A DNA stretch of 64,000 nucleotides from Alphaproteobacteria bacterium. GTDB taxonomy: Bacteria; Pseudomonadota; Alphaproteobacteria; Puniceispirillales; Puniceispirillaceae. The translations under genes and the position numbers were made by a program. The notes beneath the pieces are model-generated. The model saw nothing but the letters and a program-made list of their open reading frames with translations. It had not been told where the DNA came from and searched no databases. Shown piece after piece: positions 8,867-20,809 of the stretch (position 1 is the first letter of the stretch; every line of letters starts with the position of its first letter). The stretch covers positions 1-64,000 of the forward strand of contig RFZL01000003.1 in the NCBI GenBank assembly GCA_009920665.1, in the 5' to 3' direction.

Positions 8867-9667
8867 ATGTTCAAAACATTGCCAGTAACGTCGCCAAAGG
8901 CCAGGTCGGGATTCCTCGGCCTTTGTCTTGTCGTCCTCGCCACAGTGCCGGCAGGCCTGGCGGCGCAGGACGGCACGCCGCTGACCATCGAGGCGGATGA
9001 CATTCTGGAATGGAACCAGACAGACGGTGTCTACACGGCAAAGGGCAATGCGCTCGCCATTCAGGGCGAAAGGGAAATCCGCGGCGATCTGCTTGTCGCC
9101 ACCTACGACCCGGACAGCGAAGGACGCGACATTGAAACCGTCACGGCGACAGGCGGAGCCTCATTCAAGGATGACACGTCACGGGCGCGGGGCGCCAAGT
9201 TCATCTACCGGATTGAGGATCAGGATTACCGGGTAGAGGGGCCTGATGCGCTGGTCTCCGGGGCTCGCGGAACGATCACGGCGGATACATCAATCGACCT
9301 CGACACCCGGGCTGACGAAACCCAGAAGATGACGGCTATCGGCAGCGCCGTCTATACCGACACGGCTGGCCGCCTGTTTGCCGGCAATCTGGTGAACGCC
9401 TATTTCGCCGCGGATGGCAGCCTGACGGCGATTGATGCAGAGGGAGCTGTGAAGGTAACCAGTGCCAACGGCCGCGAGGCCACCGGCGATGCCGCAACCT
9501 ATGACGCCGGGTCCGAATTTGCGACTGTGACCGGCAATGTCGAGATCATCGATGATGAGAGCAGAATGCTTGGTGATCGCGCCGAAATTGACCTCAAGAC
9601 CGGCAACAGCCGTATGCTGTCGACAGGCTCCGGCGGCCGGGTCAGCGGAGTCCTGCAGTCCAACTGA
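8867..9667 (+). CDS. lptA: LPS transport periplasmic protein LptA
   Basis: A 266-residue exported OstA-family protein. The start at ATG 8867 is chosen over ATG 8855 because GAGGGGA immediately precedes it and the resulting signal peptide (cut near GLAAQ, about residue 33) is normal. LTIEADDILEWNQ opens the OstA beta-jellyroll, and YTAKGNALAIQG and GNVEIIDD are the repeated strands. It is longer than the E. coli protein (185 residues), consistent with an additional set of strands. It forms the periplasmic bridge for LPS between LptC and LptD. Its stop codon lies inside a tandem repeat. Confidence 0.87.
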   Translation: MFKTLPVTSPKARSGFLGLCLVVLATVPAGLAAQDGTPLTIEADDILEWNQTDGVYTAKGNALAIQGEREIRGDLLVATYDPDSEGRDIETVTATGGASFKDDTSRARGAKFIYRIEDQDYRVEGPDALVSGARGTITADTSIDLDTRADETQKMTAIGSAVYTDTAGRLFAGNLVNAYFAADGSLTAIDAEGAVKVTSANGREATGDAATYDAGSEFATVTGNVEIIDDESRMLGDRAEIDLKTGNSRMLSTGSGGRVSGVLQSN

Positions 9668-9702
9668 CAATGACCAACTGATAATGAACAACTGATAATG
9701 AA
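9661..9702. repeat. 14-bp tandem triplication spanning the lptA stop
   Basis: CAACTGACAATGAC (9661-9674) is followed by two identical copies of CAACTGATAATGAA (9675-9688 and 9689-9702). The lptA stop TGA (9665-9667) is in the first copy. Because 14 is not a multiple of three, the copied TGA codons fall in all three frames. Confidence 0.92.
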
Positions 9703-9783
9703 CAGACATCACGGCAGGCGATAGACCGTTGAGGTTCATTGAAAATGTCGGTAAGATACCCGCCTGTTCTCAGATGAGATATC

Positions 9784-10569
9784 ATGACCACTGACAAAGA
9801 CAATATCGGCGCGGCCGAATCGGGCCGCCCGCGACTTGTTTCTCACCATGAAGGGCTGGTGGCGACCGGCGTTGGCAAGAGTTTCGGTGGGAAACGCGTT
9901 GTCCGCAATGTTTCGATGCAACTGAAGCGTGGCGAGGCTGTCGGCTTGCTGGGCCCCAACGGGGCTGGCAAGACAACGACATTCCACATGCTTGTCGGTT
10001 TGCTCCCCGCGGATGAAGGCAATGTACAGTTCGACGGCACCGAAATCACCGATCTGCCGGTGTTTCAAAGAGCGCGCCTTGGCCTTGGTTATCTTCCGCA
10101 GGAATCCAGCATCTTCCGGGGACTGACAGTCGAACAGAATATCCGGGCCGTACTCGAAACCACCGAAGGCACAAGGGAGGATCACGACGCCATCCTTGAT
10201 GACCTGATGGCTGAATTTTCAATTGCACATCTTAGCAACACATCGGCCGTCAATCTGTCGGGCGGTGAGAGGCGGCGTCTCGAGATTGCCCGGGCTCTGG
10301 CGATGCGGCCAACATTCCTGCTGCTTGATGAACCGCTTGCCGGCATTGACCCGATCGCCCTGACCGACATCAGAAACCTGATCGCACAGTTGAAGATGCA
10401 TGGACTTGGCGTTCTCATCACCGACCATAATGTCAGGGAAACACTGGACATCGTCGACCGCGCCTACATCATCCATGACGGCACGGTTTTGATGGAGGGC
10501 ACACCGGACGAGGTGATCCGCCATCAGGGCGTCCGTCAGGTTTATCTCGGTGACCGTTTTTCAATCTGA
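9784..10569 (+). CDS. lptB: LPS export ABC transporter ATPase LptB
   Basis: A 261-residue ABC ATPase with Walker A GPNGAGKT at residues 57-64, the signature LSGGERRRLEIARAL, Walker B LLLDEPLAGIDP and the switch histidine in ITDHN. LSGGERRR and LAGIDP are typical of LptB. As a homodimer with LptF and LptG (not in this window) it powers LPS extraction from the inner membrane. It has an N-terminal extension of about 22 residues. It lies 116 bases after lptA in the same direction. rpoN and hpf, which commonly follow lptB, are not present here. Confidence 0.93.
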   Translation: MTTDKDNIGAAESGRPRLVSHHEGLVATGVGKSFGGKRVVRNVSMQLKRGEAVGLLGPNGAGKTTTFHMLVGLLPADEGNVQFDGTEITDLPVFQRARLGLGYLPQESSIFRGLTVEQNIRAVLETTEGTREDHDAILDDLMAEFSIAHLSNTSAVNLSGGERRRLEIARALAMRPTFLLLDEPLAGIDPIALTDIRNLIAQLKMHGLGVLITDHNVRETLDIVDRAYIIHDGTVLMEGTPDEVIRHQGVRQVYLGDRFSI

Positions 10570-10704
10570 GATGAATGTCGGCGGCTGCGCGATGGTGCCT
10601 TGACAGGCACAGTCGTTGCAACTACGGTCCCGCCTCCTCGCGACGGGATGTGCCATCTGGGCTCATCCGCTCGGTTGCGCTTTACGTTTCTTGGGTGCCA
10701 CACC

Positions 10705-11154
10705 ATGATCCAATCGGACCTGATGCCGGGCATTTTGTTGTGCCGACATCCCGTGACCAGCAGAAAGCAGCTCCTCGAGAGCCTGTGCAACCGCGTGGCG
10801 CGCCACGGCGATCTGTGTGAGCGGCTTGTCCTTGATTCTGTCCTCGACCGTGAGAAGCTTGGCAGCACAGCCATTGGTGACGGCATCGCGCTGCCCCATG
10901 CAACCATTGCCGGAGCGACAGCAACCAGCACCCTGCTTGCAACGCTGGAAACACCGGTCGATTTTGACAGCCCCGACGGCAAGCCTGTCGACATTGTCAT
11001 GCTTGTGCTTGGCAGCGATCGTGATGGCGCCGGCCATCTTGCCGCGCTTGGTGCTGTATCGCGCCAGCTTCGGGCGTCAGCCGATCTGCTGCGCACCGCC
11101 GATAGTGAAGCGGCGTTGCATGATGCTGTCGCCGGCCATCTTGTTGCCGCCTGA
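10705..11154 (+). CDS. ptsN: nitrogen PTS EIIA protein PtsN
   Basis: A 149-residue EIIA-fructose/PtsN-type domain. The phosphorylated histidine is His65 in ALPHATI, and the FDSPDGKPVDIVMLVL stretch is the conserved core after it. The ATG at 10705 gives the usual family length; the upstream in-frame sequence does not look coding. PtsN normally receives phosphate through EINtr and NPr and acts as a regulator of potassium, nitrogen and envelope functions. Neither partner gene is visible in the window. It ends before a terminator shared with the opposing tRNA gene. Confidence 0.88.
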   Translation: MIQSDLMPGILLCRHPVTSRKQLLESLCNRVARHGDLCERLVLDSVLDREKLGSTAIGDGIALPHATIAGATATSTLLATLETPVDFDSPDGKPVDIVMLVLGSDRDGAGHLAALGAVSRQLRASADLLRTADSEAALHDAVAGHLVAA

Positions 11155-11177
11155 CCGGCACCCGATGATCTGACATT

Positions 11178-11210
11178 CGAAAAGCAAAACCCGCGAAAAG
11201 CAAAAACCCG
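11178..11210. repeat. 16/17-bp tandem duplication
   Basis: CGAAAAGCAAAACCCG (11178-11193) is followed directly by the same sequence with one extra A (11194-11210). The end of the second copy forms the left arm of the terminator hairpin at 11203-11226. Confidence 0.88.
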
Positions 11211-11226
11211 CCGGCTGGCGGGTTTT
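11203..11226. terminator. bidirectional Rho-independent terminator
   Basis: A perfect 10-bp stem (AAAACCCGCC / GGCGGGTTTT) with a 4-base loop. It lies 48 bases after ptsN on the plus strand and 12 bases after the tRNA-Ala 3' end on the minus strand. The T-run is present in both readings because the stem itself begins with A and ends with T, so it can end transcripts from both sides. Confidence 0.85.
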
Positions 11227-11237
11227 ACTGAAGCGGT

Positions 11238-11313
<76 letters not shown>

Positions 11314-11447
11314 GTCGCATATGGTCTGATGACCCATGATCTGGCGTTCCAACCGGAACCATGCCGGGCGGTTGCCCGAACGCCACTGTGTCTATCCCAG
11401 CCACCACCGGCCGGGCAAGCAAAAAATGTGGACATCGAAAAGCTGGC

Positions 11448-11840
11448 CTATTCGTCATCCTTCGGGATGCCGGTGATGATTTCATCATCCTCATCTAGGT
11501 CGTCAGTGATCAGGCCGGCACTGTCATCATTGCTGACATCAATGTCATCATCATCAAACCCTGTCTCGTCTTCGGCCCCCTCGGCTGTCGCAGCCTCCCC
11601 GTCGGTTTGCGGCTCGTCCTCCTCGGATGCCACAACATCTTCAACAGCTGCCGAGTCGCCAACCTTGTCGGTCTTGCCACCGCTTTTCGGTACCGCGCGG
11701 CCACGCCGGCTGCGAACGACGAGTTCGGGATCAAATTCGGTCTGGCACCCTGGGCAGATTATCGGTGTCCGGTTAAAATCGTAATAGCGCATGCCACATG
11801 ACAGGCAGGTGCGCTTCAGGCCAAGTTCAGCTTTCGCCAT
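11448..11840 (-). CDS. TIGR02300-family (FYDLN acid) zinc-ribbon protein
   Basis: A 130-residue protein with an N-terminal zinc ribbon, Cys12/Cys15 and Cys29/Cys32 (CLSCG and CPGC), around the RYYDFNR motif that defines this alphaproteobacterial family. The remainder is strongly acidic and rich in Asp/Glu, and probably disordered. The start at 11840 gives the MAKAELG N-terminus usual for the family. Function is unknown. It is transcribed towards tRNA-Ala and divergently from aroA, the usual neighbourhood for this family. Confidence 0.88.
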   Translation of the reverse strand: MAKAELGLKRTCLSCGMRYYDFNRTPIICPGCQTEFDPELVVRSRRGRAVPKSGGKTDKVGDSAAVEDVVASEEDEPQTDGEAATAEGAEDETGFDDDDIDVSNDDSAGLITDDLDEDDEIITGIPKDDE

Positions 11841-12144
11841 ATCACAAACCCATTCAAGCCTTGCCCAGTGCCGTTGATGGCAAGAGGGGCGAAGCAATCA
11901 AAACGGCGTCCGGTGCGGACATCATCCTGCGATTTGATACAATTTGGCATCGCTGTCAAAAACAAAATTCATATGCGACATATTTTCTATGCGCCCTTTG
12001 CGGCTTGGATGTTGTCGTGGCGGACCGGATCGCCACATCGTTGCCTAGCAGCGATCAAGAATGTTATCACTGCCTGCATCAAGAGCCCCGCGCGCACCGG
12101 TACCATCCGGGGTCACGGTGCCAACACAGAAAGTGCCGTTACCT
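11841..12144. other. divergent intergenic region before aroA
   Basis: About 304 bases between the TIGR02300-family gene and aroA. The part 11930-12000 is visibly AT-rich and contains TTGACA-like words on both strands, so the promoters for both genes are probably here. I could not fix a -35/-10 pair with good spacing. No RNA gene or repeat was seen. Confidence 0.45.
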
Positions 12145-13500
12145 ATGCCAAGCGAAACCTCGCTCACAGCGCATGAAATCCTCCAGTCAGGACAGCATTC
12201 CGGCCTGTCCGGACGATTTGATGTTCCTGGCGACAAATCCATATCCCACCGCTCGCTGATCCTTGGCGGGCTTGCCATTGGCACCACAAAGGTCAGCGGG
12301 CTTCTTGAAGGTGACGATGTCATGGCCACTGGCCGCGCCATGCAGGCCCTTGGTGCCAGCATCACCCGCGACGGGGACGGCATCTGGCATGTTACCGGCG
12401 TTGGCACATCGGGACTCGTATCGCCGGAAAACCCGCTTGACCTTGGCAATAGCGGCACCGGAGTGCGGCTGCTGATGGGCGTCGTCGCCGGCCAGCCATT
12501 GACCGCCACCTTCTGCGGCGATGCGTCGCTTAGCCGTCGTCCGATGGCCCGCGTGACAGACCCACTTGCCGCCATGGGTGCCGACATCACCGCCCGTGAC
12601 GGCGACAGGCTGCCGGTCACGATTACCGGATCGCCGACACCGCTGGCGGCCGACCACACAAGCACGGTCGCCTCGGCCCAGATCAAATCGGCCGTCCTGC
12701 TGGCAGCCCTGAATGCACGCGGCACCAGCATTGTTCGCGAACCGACGGCGTCGCGCGACCATACCGAGGCCATGCTCCGCCATTTCGGGGCGACGGTGCG
12801 CTCTCACACCGAGCCCGACGGAACGCATGTCGTTGAAGTTGAGGGGGAGGCAACATTGACCGCCAGCGATATTGTCGTGCCTCGCGATCCCTCCTCGGCC
12901 GCCTTCCCGATGGTGGCGGCGCTGATTACCGAGGGCAGCGACCTGACCATCCCGGCGGTTGGCATGAACCCGCTTCGCACTGGCCTGATCCGGACGCTGC
13001 GCGAGATGGGCGGCGATATCGAGATCACCAATCAAAGGACCGAGGGCGGCGAGGATGTCGCCGATCTACGGGTGCGGCACAGCCGCCTCCATGGCATTGA
13101 CGTGCCGCCGGCACGCGCCGCCTCGATGATCGACGAATATCCGGTCCTGGCCGTCGCCGCGACACAGGCCGAGGGTGTCACCCGCATGCTTGGCGTCGAG
13201 GAATTGCGGGTCAAGGAAACCGACCGGATCGCCGTCGTGGCGGACGGAATCGCCGCCGCCGGCGGCGATGTCGCCTATGATGATGCCAGCATGACGGTGA
13301 CCGGCAGTGTCATTCCCGGCGGCATCACCATCGATTCGCAGCATGACCACCGGATTGCGATGTCCTTCCTGACGCTTGGCATGGTGTCAGCAGCGCCGAT
13401 GACCGTCAGCGGATGCGCCACCATCAACACCAGCTTTCCGGGATTCGCCGACAGCATGAACGGGTGCGGCGCCGCGCTTCGCGCCGGCGAGCCTTCATGA
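12145..13500 (+). CDS. aroA: 3-phosphoshikimate 1-carboxyvinyltransferase (EPSP synthase)
   Basis: About 451 residues. It joins shikimate-3-phosphate and phosphoenolpyruvate to make EPSP in the chorismate pathway. PGDKSISHRSL (substrate binding), GNSGTGVRL, RPMARV, DPSSAAFP, RVKETDRI and DHRIAMSF are all present. The pattern resembles the class II (CP4-like) enzymes of alphaproteobacteria. At the position of CP4 Ala100 this protein has Gly (GNSGTG), as in ordinary class I enzymes. The start is placed at MPSETS; the upstream part of the frame looks non-coding. The stop overlaps the cmk start (ATGA). Confidence 0.95.
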   Translation: MPSETSLTAHEILQSGQHSGLSGRFDVPGDKSISHRSLILGGLAIGTTKVSGLLEGDDVMATGRAMQALGASITRDGDGIWHVTGVGTSGLVSPENPLDLGNSGTGVRLLMGVVAGQPLTATFCGDASLSRRPMARVTDPLAAMGADITARDGDRLPVTITGSPTPLAADHTSTVASAQIKSAVLLAALNARGTSIVREPTASRDHTEAMLRHFGATVRSHTEPDGTHVVEVEGEATLTASDIVVPRDPSSAAFPMVAALITEGSDLTIPAVGMNPLRTGLIRTLREMGGDIEITNQRTEGGEDVADLRVRHSRLHGIDVPPARAASMIDEYPVLAVAATQAEGVTRMLGVEELRVKETDRIAVVADGIAAAGGDVAYDDASMTVTGSVIPGGITIDSQHDHRIAMSFLTLGMVSAAPMTVSGCATINTSFPGFADSMNGCGAALRAGEPS

Positions 13501-14138
13501 TCATTGCCGTTGACGGTTCGGCCGCCAGTGGCAAGGGAACGCTGGCCAAACGCCTCGCATCGCATTTCAATCTGGCGCATCTTGATACGGGATCACTCTA
13601 TAGATGCCTGGCGCTGGACCTTCTGAGATCTGATCATCTGCCTGAAACCATTGATGAAACGACAGCCGCGGCATCGGTGAACGACCTCGATCTGTCGATG
13701 GCCGGCACCGCGGCCATTCGCACCGATGCCGTTGCCGGCATGGCCTCCATCGTGGCCGCCATGCCAGCGGTCAGACAGAATTTCCTGGCCTTCCAGCGGC
13801 GGTTCGCCAGCGAAAAAACATCGCATGACGGGGCGATCCTCGACGGCCGCGATATCGGCAGCGTGATCCTGCCGGACGCCGATTTCAAGTTCTTCATCGA
13901 CGCCGATCTGGAAGAACGCGCGGCACGCCGCACCCGGGAGTTGCAAGATGCCGGGCAATCCGTTATGTTCCGCGACGTTCTCGAGGATATGCGGGATCGG
14001 GACCGGCGTGACCGGGAGCGCAGTACGGCACCTTTGAAGGCGGCCGACGGCGCGATGATCATCGACACGACAGGGCTGAATGCCGACGGTGTATTCACCG
14101 CAGCGCTCCGCCATATCGAAAATCACCGGGAACAGTGA
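13497..14138 (+). CDS. cmk: cytidylate kinase
   Basis: A 213-residue nucleoside monophosphate kinase that phosphorylates CMP and dCMP using ATP. The P-loop GSAASGKGT is at residues 7-15, LDTGSLYR is the CMP-binding segment, DGRDIGSVILPDA and the RDRRDRERSTAPLKAA lid region are characteristic of bacterial Cmk. The start overlaps the aroA stop by four bases. The order aroA-cmk-rpsA is standard in alphaproteobacteria. Confidence 0.95.
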   Translation: MIIAVDGSAASGKGTLAKRLASHFNLAHLDTGSLYRCLALDLLRSDHLPETIDETTAAASVNDLDLSMAGTAAIRTDAVAGMASIVAAMPAVRQNFLAFQRRFASEKTSHDGAILDGRDIGSVILPDADFKFFIDADLEERAARRTRELQDAGQSVMFRDVLEDMRDRDRRDRERSTAPLKAADGAMIIDTTGLNADGVFTAALRHIENHREQ

Positions 14139-14239
14139 AGCGGAGGGACGGCAGACTGAACGGCCGACCCTTCATATGTGAAACAGGAAACGCTGGCGGC
14201 AAACCAACCATTCGCCACCAAAAACCCGGCCTGGGTTTC

Positions 14240-14269
14240 CCCGATCCGCACCTGCCCGATCCGCATCTG
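14240..14269. repeat. 15-bp tandem duplication upstream of rpsA
   Basis: CCCGATCCGCACCTG (14240-14254) is followed by CCCGATCCGCATCTG (14255-14269), one mismatch. It lies in the 258-base spacer between cmk and the rpsA start. No other clear structure was seen in that spacer. Confidence 0.88.
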
Positions 14270-14396
14270 ACGGACCAGGATGGCAGATCGCCGCGAGGAA
14301 ACCATGTTCAGCCTGACCGGCCCTCACCCGCCAGCTGAGGATTTATGGCCACCCGCCGATTGTTGCGGCAGGCCACAGGCGAAAACGGAGATTTCT

Positions 14397-16112
<1,716 letters not shown>

Positions 16113-16129
16113 GTCTGACACCGAAATCC

Positions 16130-16172
16130 GGGACGAATCGACGCCATGCGCCTCGATTCGTCCCTTTTTTTT
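16130..16172 (+). terminator. Rho-independent terminator of rpsA
   Basis: A 12-bp perfect stem, GGGACGAATCGA (16130-16141) with TCGATTCGTCCC (16153-16164), an 11-base loop and a following run of eight T. It lies 18 bases after the rpsA stop and separates it from ihfB. Confidence 0.95.
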
Positions 16173-16322
16173 GTATTGAACCTTGCCTGTGGTGGCGATT
16201 TCGCCGGGATTTGCCGCCAAAACCTCGAATCCAGCGCCTTTGGCAGGCAAGATTGTTGACGTGCTTTTCAGCAGCAGGCATGCTCTTCTCTCGTTTTTCC
16301 TTTAATTACAGTGGGTGGGGCC

Positions 16323-16601
16323 GTGACACGTTCTGAACTCATAGCCAGACTGGCGGCAAAGAACCCTGCTTTGTATCACCGCGATATCGAAAGGCTGGTC
16401 GGAACCATCCTTGACGAGATCGGTGGCGCACTTGAACGCGGTGACCGCGTTGAACTGCGTGGATTCGGGGCATTTTCCGTGCGTCACCGCAAGGCGCGTA
16501 CCGGCAGGAACCCGCGTACCGGGGCCAGCGTCGAGGTTGCCGAGAAGAAAGTTCCTTTCTTCAAGATGGGCAAGGGTATGCGTGAGCGGCTGAATCGCTG
16601 A
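16323..16601 (+). CDS. ihfB: integration host factor subunit beta
   Basis: A 92-residue HU/IHF DNA-bending protein. It begins with [20 protein letters not shown], has the dimer core [13 protein letters not shown] and the DNA-intercalating arm GRNPRTG with its proline, and ends [12 protein letters not shown]. The GTG at 16323 matches the family N-terminus better than the GTG at 16311, and a G-rich ribosome site (GGTGGGG) precedes it. With IHF-alpha it bends DNA at promoters, recombination sites and origins. Confidence 0.93.
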   Translation: MTRSELIARLAAKNPALYHRDIERLVGTILDEIGGALERGDRVELRGFGAFSVRHRKARTGRNPRTGASVEVAEKKVPFFKMGKGMRERLNR

Positions 16602-16613
16602 CGGGCGGCGGCC

Positions 16614-16967
16614 ATGCGTTTTCTCGGCCGTTTTTTCTGGTTGATCATCTCACTTGCCACCACCGCGGTCGCGATGATCTTCGCCGTATCCAACAATCAC
16701 TCGGCCAGCGTGAAGTTCTGGCCGCTTGCCGGACAGCTTGAACTTGCCACCTGGATGCTGACGCTTGGGGCTGTCTGTACCGGTGCCATTGTCGGTGGCG
16801 GGCTCGTCTGGCTGTCACTTGTTGCCGCGCGGTCTCGGAACTGGCGGCTGAAACGCCAGCTTGGCAAGGCCGAACAGCGTGCCGCCAAAGCCGAAACCAG
16901 ACTTGCAGAGGCGGAGGAGAATGCCGGCGCACCCTCCCCGCCAACCGCCCTTGGAGGCCCGTCATGA
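16614..16967 (+). CDS. lapA: LapA-domain membrane protein
   Basis: A 117-residue inner-membrane protein of the LapA (DUF1049) family: two membrane helices (about residues 8-27 and 46-70) around the conserved FAVSNNHSASVKFWPL segment, then a charged coiled coil (about 75-105). It is 13 bases after ihfB and overlaps trpF by four bases, an order common in this class. In E. coli LapA works with LapB in controlling LPS synthesis through FtsH; the same role here is inferred. Confidence 0.85.
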   Translation: MRFLGRFFWLIISLATTAVAMIFAVSNNHSASVKFWPLAGQLELATWMLTLGAVCTGAIVGGGLVWLSLVAARSRNWRLKRQLGKAEQRAAKAETRLAEAEENAGAPSPPTALGGPS

Positions 16968-17644
16968 CACCGGACCACGCGCCGGCCCGCAACATCGCCG
17001 TGAAGATCTGCGGCATCGGTTCGACCGAGGATTATGATGTCTGCCGGCAAGCCGGTGCCGCCTTTGTCGGGATGGTGTTCTATCCGCGTTCACCGCGCCA
17101 CCTTGATCTTGCCGCCGCGCGCGGTATCGCCGATCATGCCGAGAAAACGGGCCAGCAGGAAGGACCGCCAGCGCGCGTTGCGCTGACGGTGGACATGCAG
17201 GATCACGACCTTGCCGACGTCATCGCAACGGCGCGTCCACATTATATCCAGCTTCATGGCCATGAGACGCCCGAACGCGCCGGCCGCATCCGTGATCGTT
17301 TCGGCCTGCCGCTGATTCGCGCCATCCGCGTTGCCGGCCCCGAGGATCTGGAAATCTGCGAAGCATGGGAGGGGGTGGCCGACTGGCTTTTGTTCGACGC
17401 CAAGGGCGACCCCGGCGGTCTGCCGGGTGGCACCGGCCATGTCTTTGACTGGACGCTTCTTGCCAACCATGCGGGCCGCACAAAATGGATGCTTGCCGGT
17501 GGCCTGTCGCAGGAGAATGTGGCGCGGGCCATCGCGGTCACCGGTGCCGGTGCCGTCGATGTATCCAGCGGCGTGGAAACGGCCCCCGGAAAAAAAGACG
17601 CAGACCGCATTCGCAACTTTGTCTCGGCGGCCCGTCTGGGGTAG
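16964..17644 (+). CDS. trpF: phosphoribosylanthranilate isomerase
   Basis: A 226-residue (beta/alpha)8 enzyme that converts phosphoribosylanthranilate to CdRP in tryptophan synthesis. [10 protein letters not shown] holds the catalytic Cys, FYPRSPRHL the phosphate-side loop, IQLHGHETP the conserved strand, and LLFDAKGD the catalytic Asp; [10 protein letters not shown] and [15 protein letters not shown] close the phosphate site. The start overlaps the lapA stop (ATGA). trpB follows after 52 bases. Confidence 0.95.
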   Translation: MTPDHAPARNIAVKICGIGSTEDYDVCRQAGAAFVGMVFYPRSPRHLDLAAARGIADHAEKTGQQEGPPARVALTVDMQDHDLADVIATARPHYIQLHGHETPERAGRIRDRFGLPLIRAIRVAGPEDLEICEAWEGVADWLLFDAKGDPGGLPGGTGHVFDWTLLANHAGRTKWMLAGGLSQENVARAIAVTGAGAVDVSSGVETAPGKKDADRIRNFVSAARLG

Positions 17645-17696
17645 ATTTCCGACTTCACACAAACGCGTGGCAGCTGCCGCCACGACCGGATGGACC

Positions 17697-18920
<1,224 letters not shown>

Positions 18921-18999
18921 CCGGCATCACGGCGTCGCCCCGGATTTTGCCCGGAGGTCACCCGGATGGCCGCCAACCCAAGATGGAAAGACCCTGACA

Positions 19000-19833
19000 A
19001 TGACTTCACGTATCGAAGATGCCTTTGCCAAAGCCCGCGCCGAAAACCGCGGTGTTCTTGGCGTCTTTGTGTCGGCCGGTGATCCCGACCGCGAGACATC
19101 CGGCGCCATCCTCGACGCGCTTGTCGAGGCAAAGGTCGACATGATCGAGCTTGGCATGCCCTTCTCCGACCCGATGGCGGATGGTCCGGCCATTCAGGCG
19201 GCCTCGCTGCGGGCACTGAAAGGGGGCATGACCCTTGCCGGCACGCTGGAGATGGCGCGCGCATTCCGCGCCCGTCATCCCGCCACGCCGCTGGTGCTGA
19301 TGGGCTATTACAACCCGATCTATATCTATGGCGTCGAGGCCTTTCTTGCCGATGCGGTCGCGGCCGGTGTCGACGGGCTGATCGTCGTCGACCTGCCGCC
19401 GGAAGAGGATGACGAACTGTATCTGCCGGCGCGCGAGGCCGGGCTTGATTTCATCCGCCTTGTCACCCCGACAAGCGACGCTGCGCGGCTTCCGGTCGTC
19501 CTCGGCACCGCCAGCGGGTTCGTCTATTACGTCGCCATCACCGGCATCACCGGCACGCGAAGTGCCGCCGCCGACAGTATCTCCGCAGCCTATAGCCGGA
19601 TTTCGGCGGCAACCGATCTTCCGATCGTGACCGGTTTCGGGATCAGGACACCGGAACAGGCCGGTGAAGCTGCCAGCCTGTCGGACGGTGCCGTTATCGG
19701 GTCCGCCGTTGTTGACATCATTGCCGACAATCTTGGCGGCGACGGCCGGGGCACCCCCGAAATCGTGTCCAAAATTGCCGCATTTGTCGGCGACCTTGCC
19801 AAAGGTGTGGCGGCAGCTGGCCGTCGCGACTAA
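19000..19833 (+). CDS. trpA: tryptophan synthase alpha chain
   Basis: A 277-residue TIM barrel that releases indole from indole-3-glycerol phosphate for TrpB. The catalytic Glu50 ([15 protein letters not shown]) and Asp61 are present, as are [10 protein letters not shown] and the phosphate-binding GTGFGI-like [11 protein letters not shown] and GAVIGSAVV. The start at 19000 is preferred over upstream codons, as it yields the standard N-terminus [10 protein letters not shown]. Confidence 0.95.
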   Translation: MTSRIEDAFAKARAENRGVLGVFVSAGDPDRETSGAILDALVEAKVDMIELGMPFSDPMADGPAIQAASLRALKGGMTLAGTLEMARAFRARHPATPLVLMGYYNPIYIYGVEAFLADAVAAGVDGLIVVDLPPEEDDELYLPAREAGLDFIRLVTPTSDAARLPVVLGTASGFVYYVAITGITGTRSAAADSISAAYSRISAATDLPIVTGFGIRTPEQAGEAASLSDGAVIGSAVVDIIADNLGGDGRGTPEIVSKIAAFVGDLAKGVAAAGRRD

Positions 19834-19939
19834 ATACATACGCTTCCGCCGCCATGCGGATACAGTGAAGAAGATGGGAGCGGCGAAGAAGGCAAAAATG
19901 GCGAAGACGGCGGAAACAGCGAAGAAGAAAGGCTGACCG

Positions 19940-20809
19940 ATGAACTGGATCACCAACGCGGTGCTGCCGAAGATCAAGGCACTTGTCACGGCAAATGACG
20001 TTCCCGACAATCTGTGGATCAAATGCAAGGCCTGCGGCCAGATGATCTTTCACCGCGAGTTCGAACAGGCCAATAATTGCTGCTCGACCTGCGGTCATCA
20101 CGCGCCGCTGCCACCCGAGGCGCGTTTCGCGATGGTTTTTGACGACGCAAGTTTCGAGACGGTCGAGCTGGCGGCGATTGATGATGATCCGCTGAAATTC
20201 CGCGACTCCCGGCGCTATACCGACCGGCTGAAGGACAGCCGCGCGAAGACCGGCGTCAAGGACGCCATCGCCGTGGCGCATGGCCGCATCGGCGGCCGCA
20301 AGGCGGTGATCGCCGCGTTCGATTTCCGCTTCATGGGCGGATCGATGGGGCGCATGGTCGGCAATGGCATCATCGCCGCTGCCGAAACAGCCGTGGCACA
20401 TGACGCCGCCCTGATCACAATCCCGTCGACCGGAGGCGCGCGCATGCAGGAAGGCGTGCTGTCGCTGATGCAGCTGCCGCGCACAATCCTGGCCGTTGAA
20501 AAAGTGCGGGCTGCCGGCCTGCCACATATCGTGTTGCTGGCCCACCCGACAACCGGCGGTGTCACCGCCTCCTTTGCCATGCTTGGCGATCTGCAGATCG
20601 CCGAACCCGGTGCCATCATCGGCTTTGCCGGCCGGCGCGTCATCGAGGAAACGGTCCGCGAAAAGCTTCCCGATGATTTCCAGACGGCGGAATATCTGCA
20701 GGATCACGGAATGGTCGATGCCGTCATCCCCCGTGCCGAGCAGCCATCCTATATCGGGCGCATTCTCGGCTTCCTGATGGATCAGCGCGAGGCCACAAGG
20801 GCCGCCTGA
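19940..20809 (+). CDS. accD: acetyl-CoA carboxylase carboxyltransferase subunit beta
   Basis: A 289-residue crotonase-fold subunit with an N-terminal zinc ribbon: Cys29/Cys32 and Cys48/Cys51 (CKAC, CSTC). FRFMGGSMGRMVG and STGGARMQEG mark the CoA/biotin active site. With AccA it transfers carboxyl from biotin to acetyl-CoA, the first step of fatty-acid synthesis. The 106-base spacer after trpA is A-rich and lysine-coding in one frame but is not convincingly a gene. The stop overlaps folC by one base (TGATG). Confidence 0.95.
   Translation: MNWITNAVLPKIKALVTANDVPDNLWIKCKACGQMIFHREFEQANNCCSTCGHHAPLPPEARFAMVFDDASFETVELAAIDDDPLKFRDSRRYTDRLKDSRAKTGVKDAIAVAHGRIGGRKAVIAAFDFRFMGGSMGRMVGNGIIAAAETAVAHDAALITIPSTGGARMQEGVLSLMQLPRTILAVEKVRAAGLPHIVLLAHPTTGGVTASFAMLGDLQIAEPGAIIGFAGRRVIEETVREKLPDDFQTAEYLQDHGMVDAVIPRAEQPSYIGRILGFLMDQREATRAA

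Noticed and set aside
12145-13500. Possible glyphosate-insensitive AroA because of CP4-like sequence
   Set aside because: The position of CP4 Ala100 is Gly here, as in sensitive enzymes; insensitivity cannot be claimed from the sequence.
19834-19936. Lysine-rich tail of a plus-strand frame between trpA and accD (KKMGAAKKAKMAK-like)
   Set aside because: The frame runs out of phase through trpA, and the A-rich segment looks like a degenerate repeat; no start with a ribosome site would give a sensible protein.
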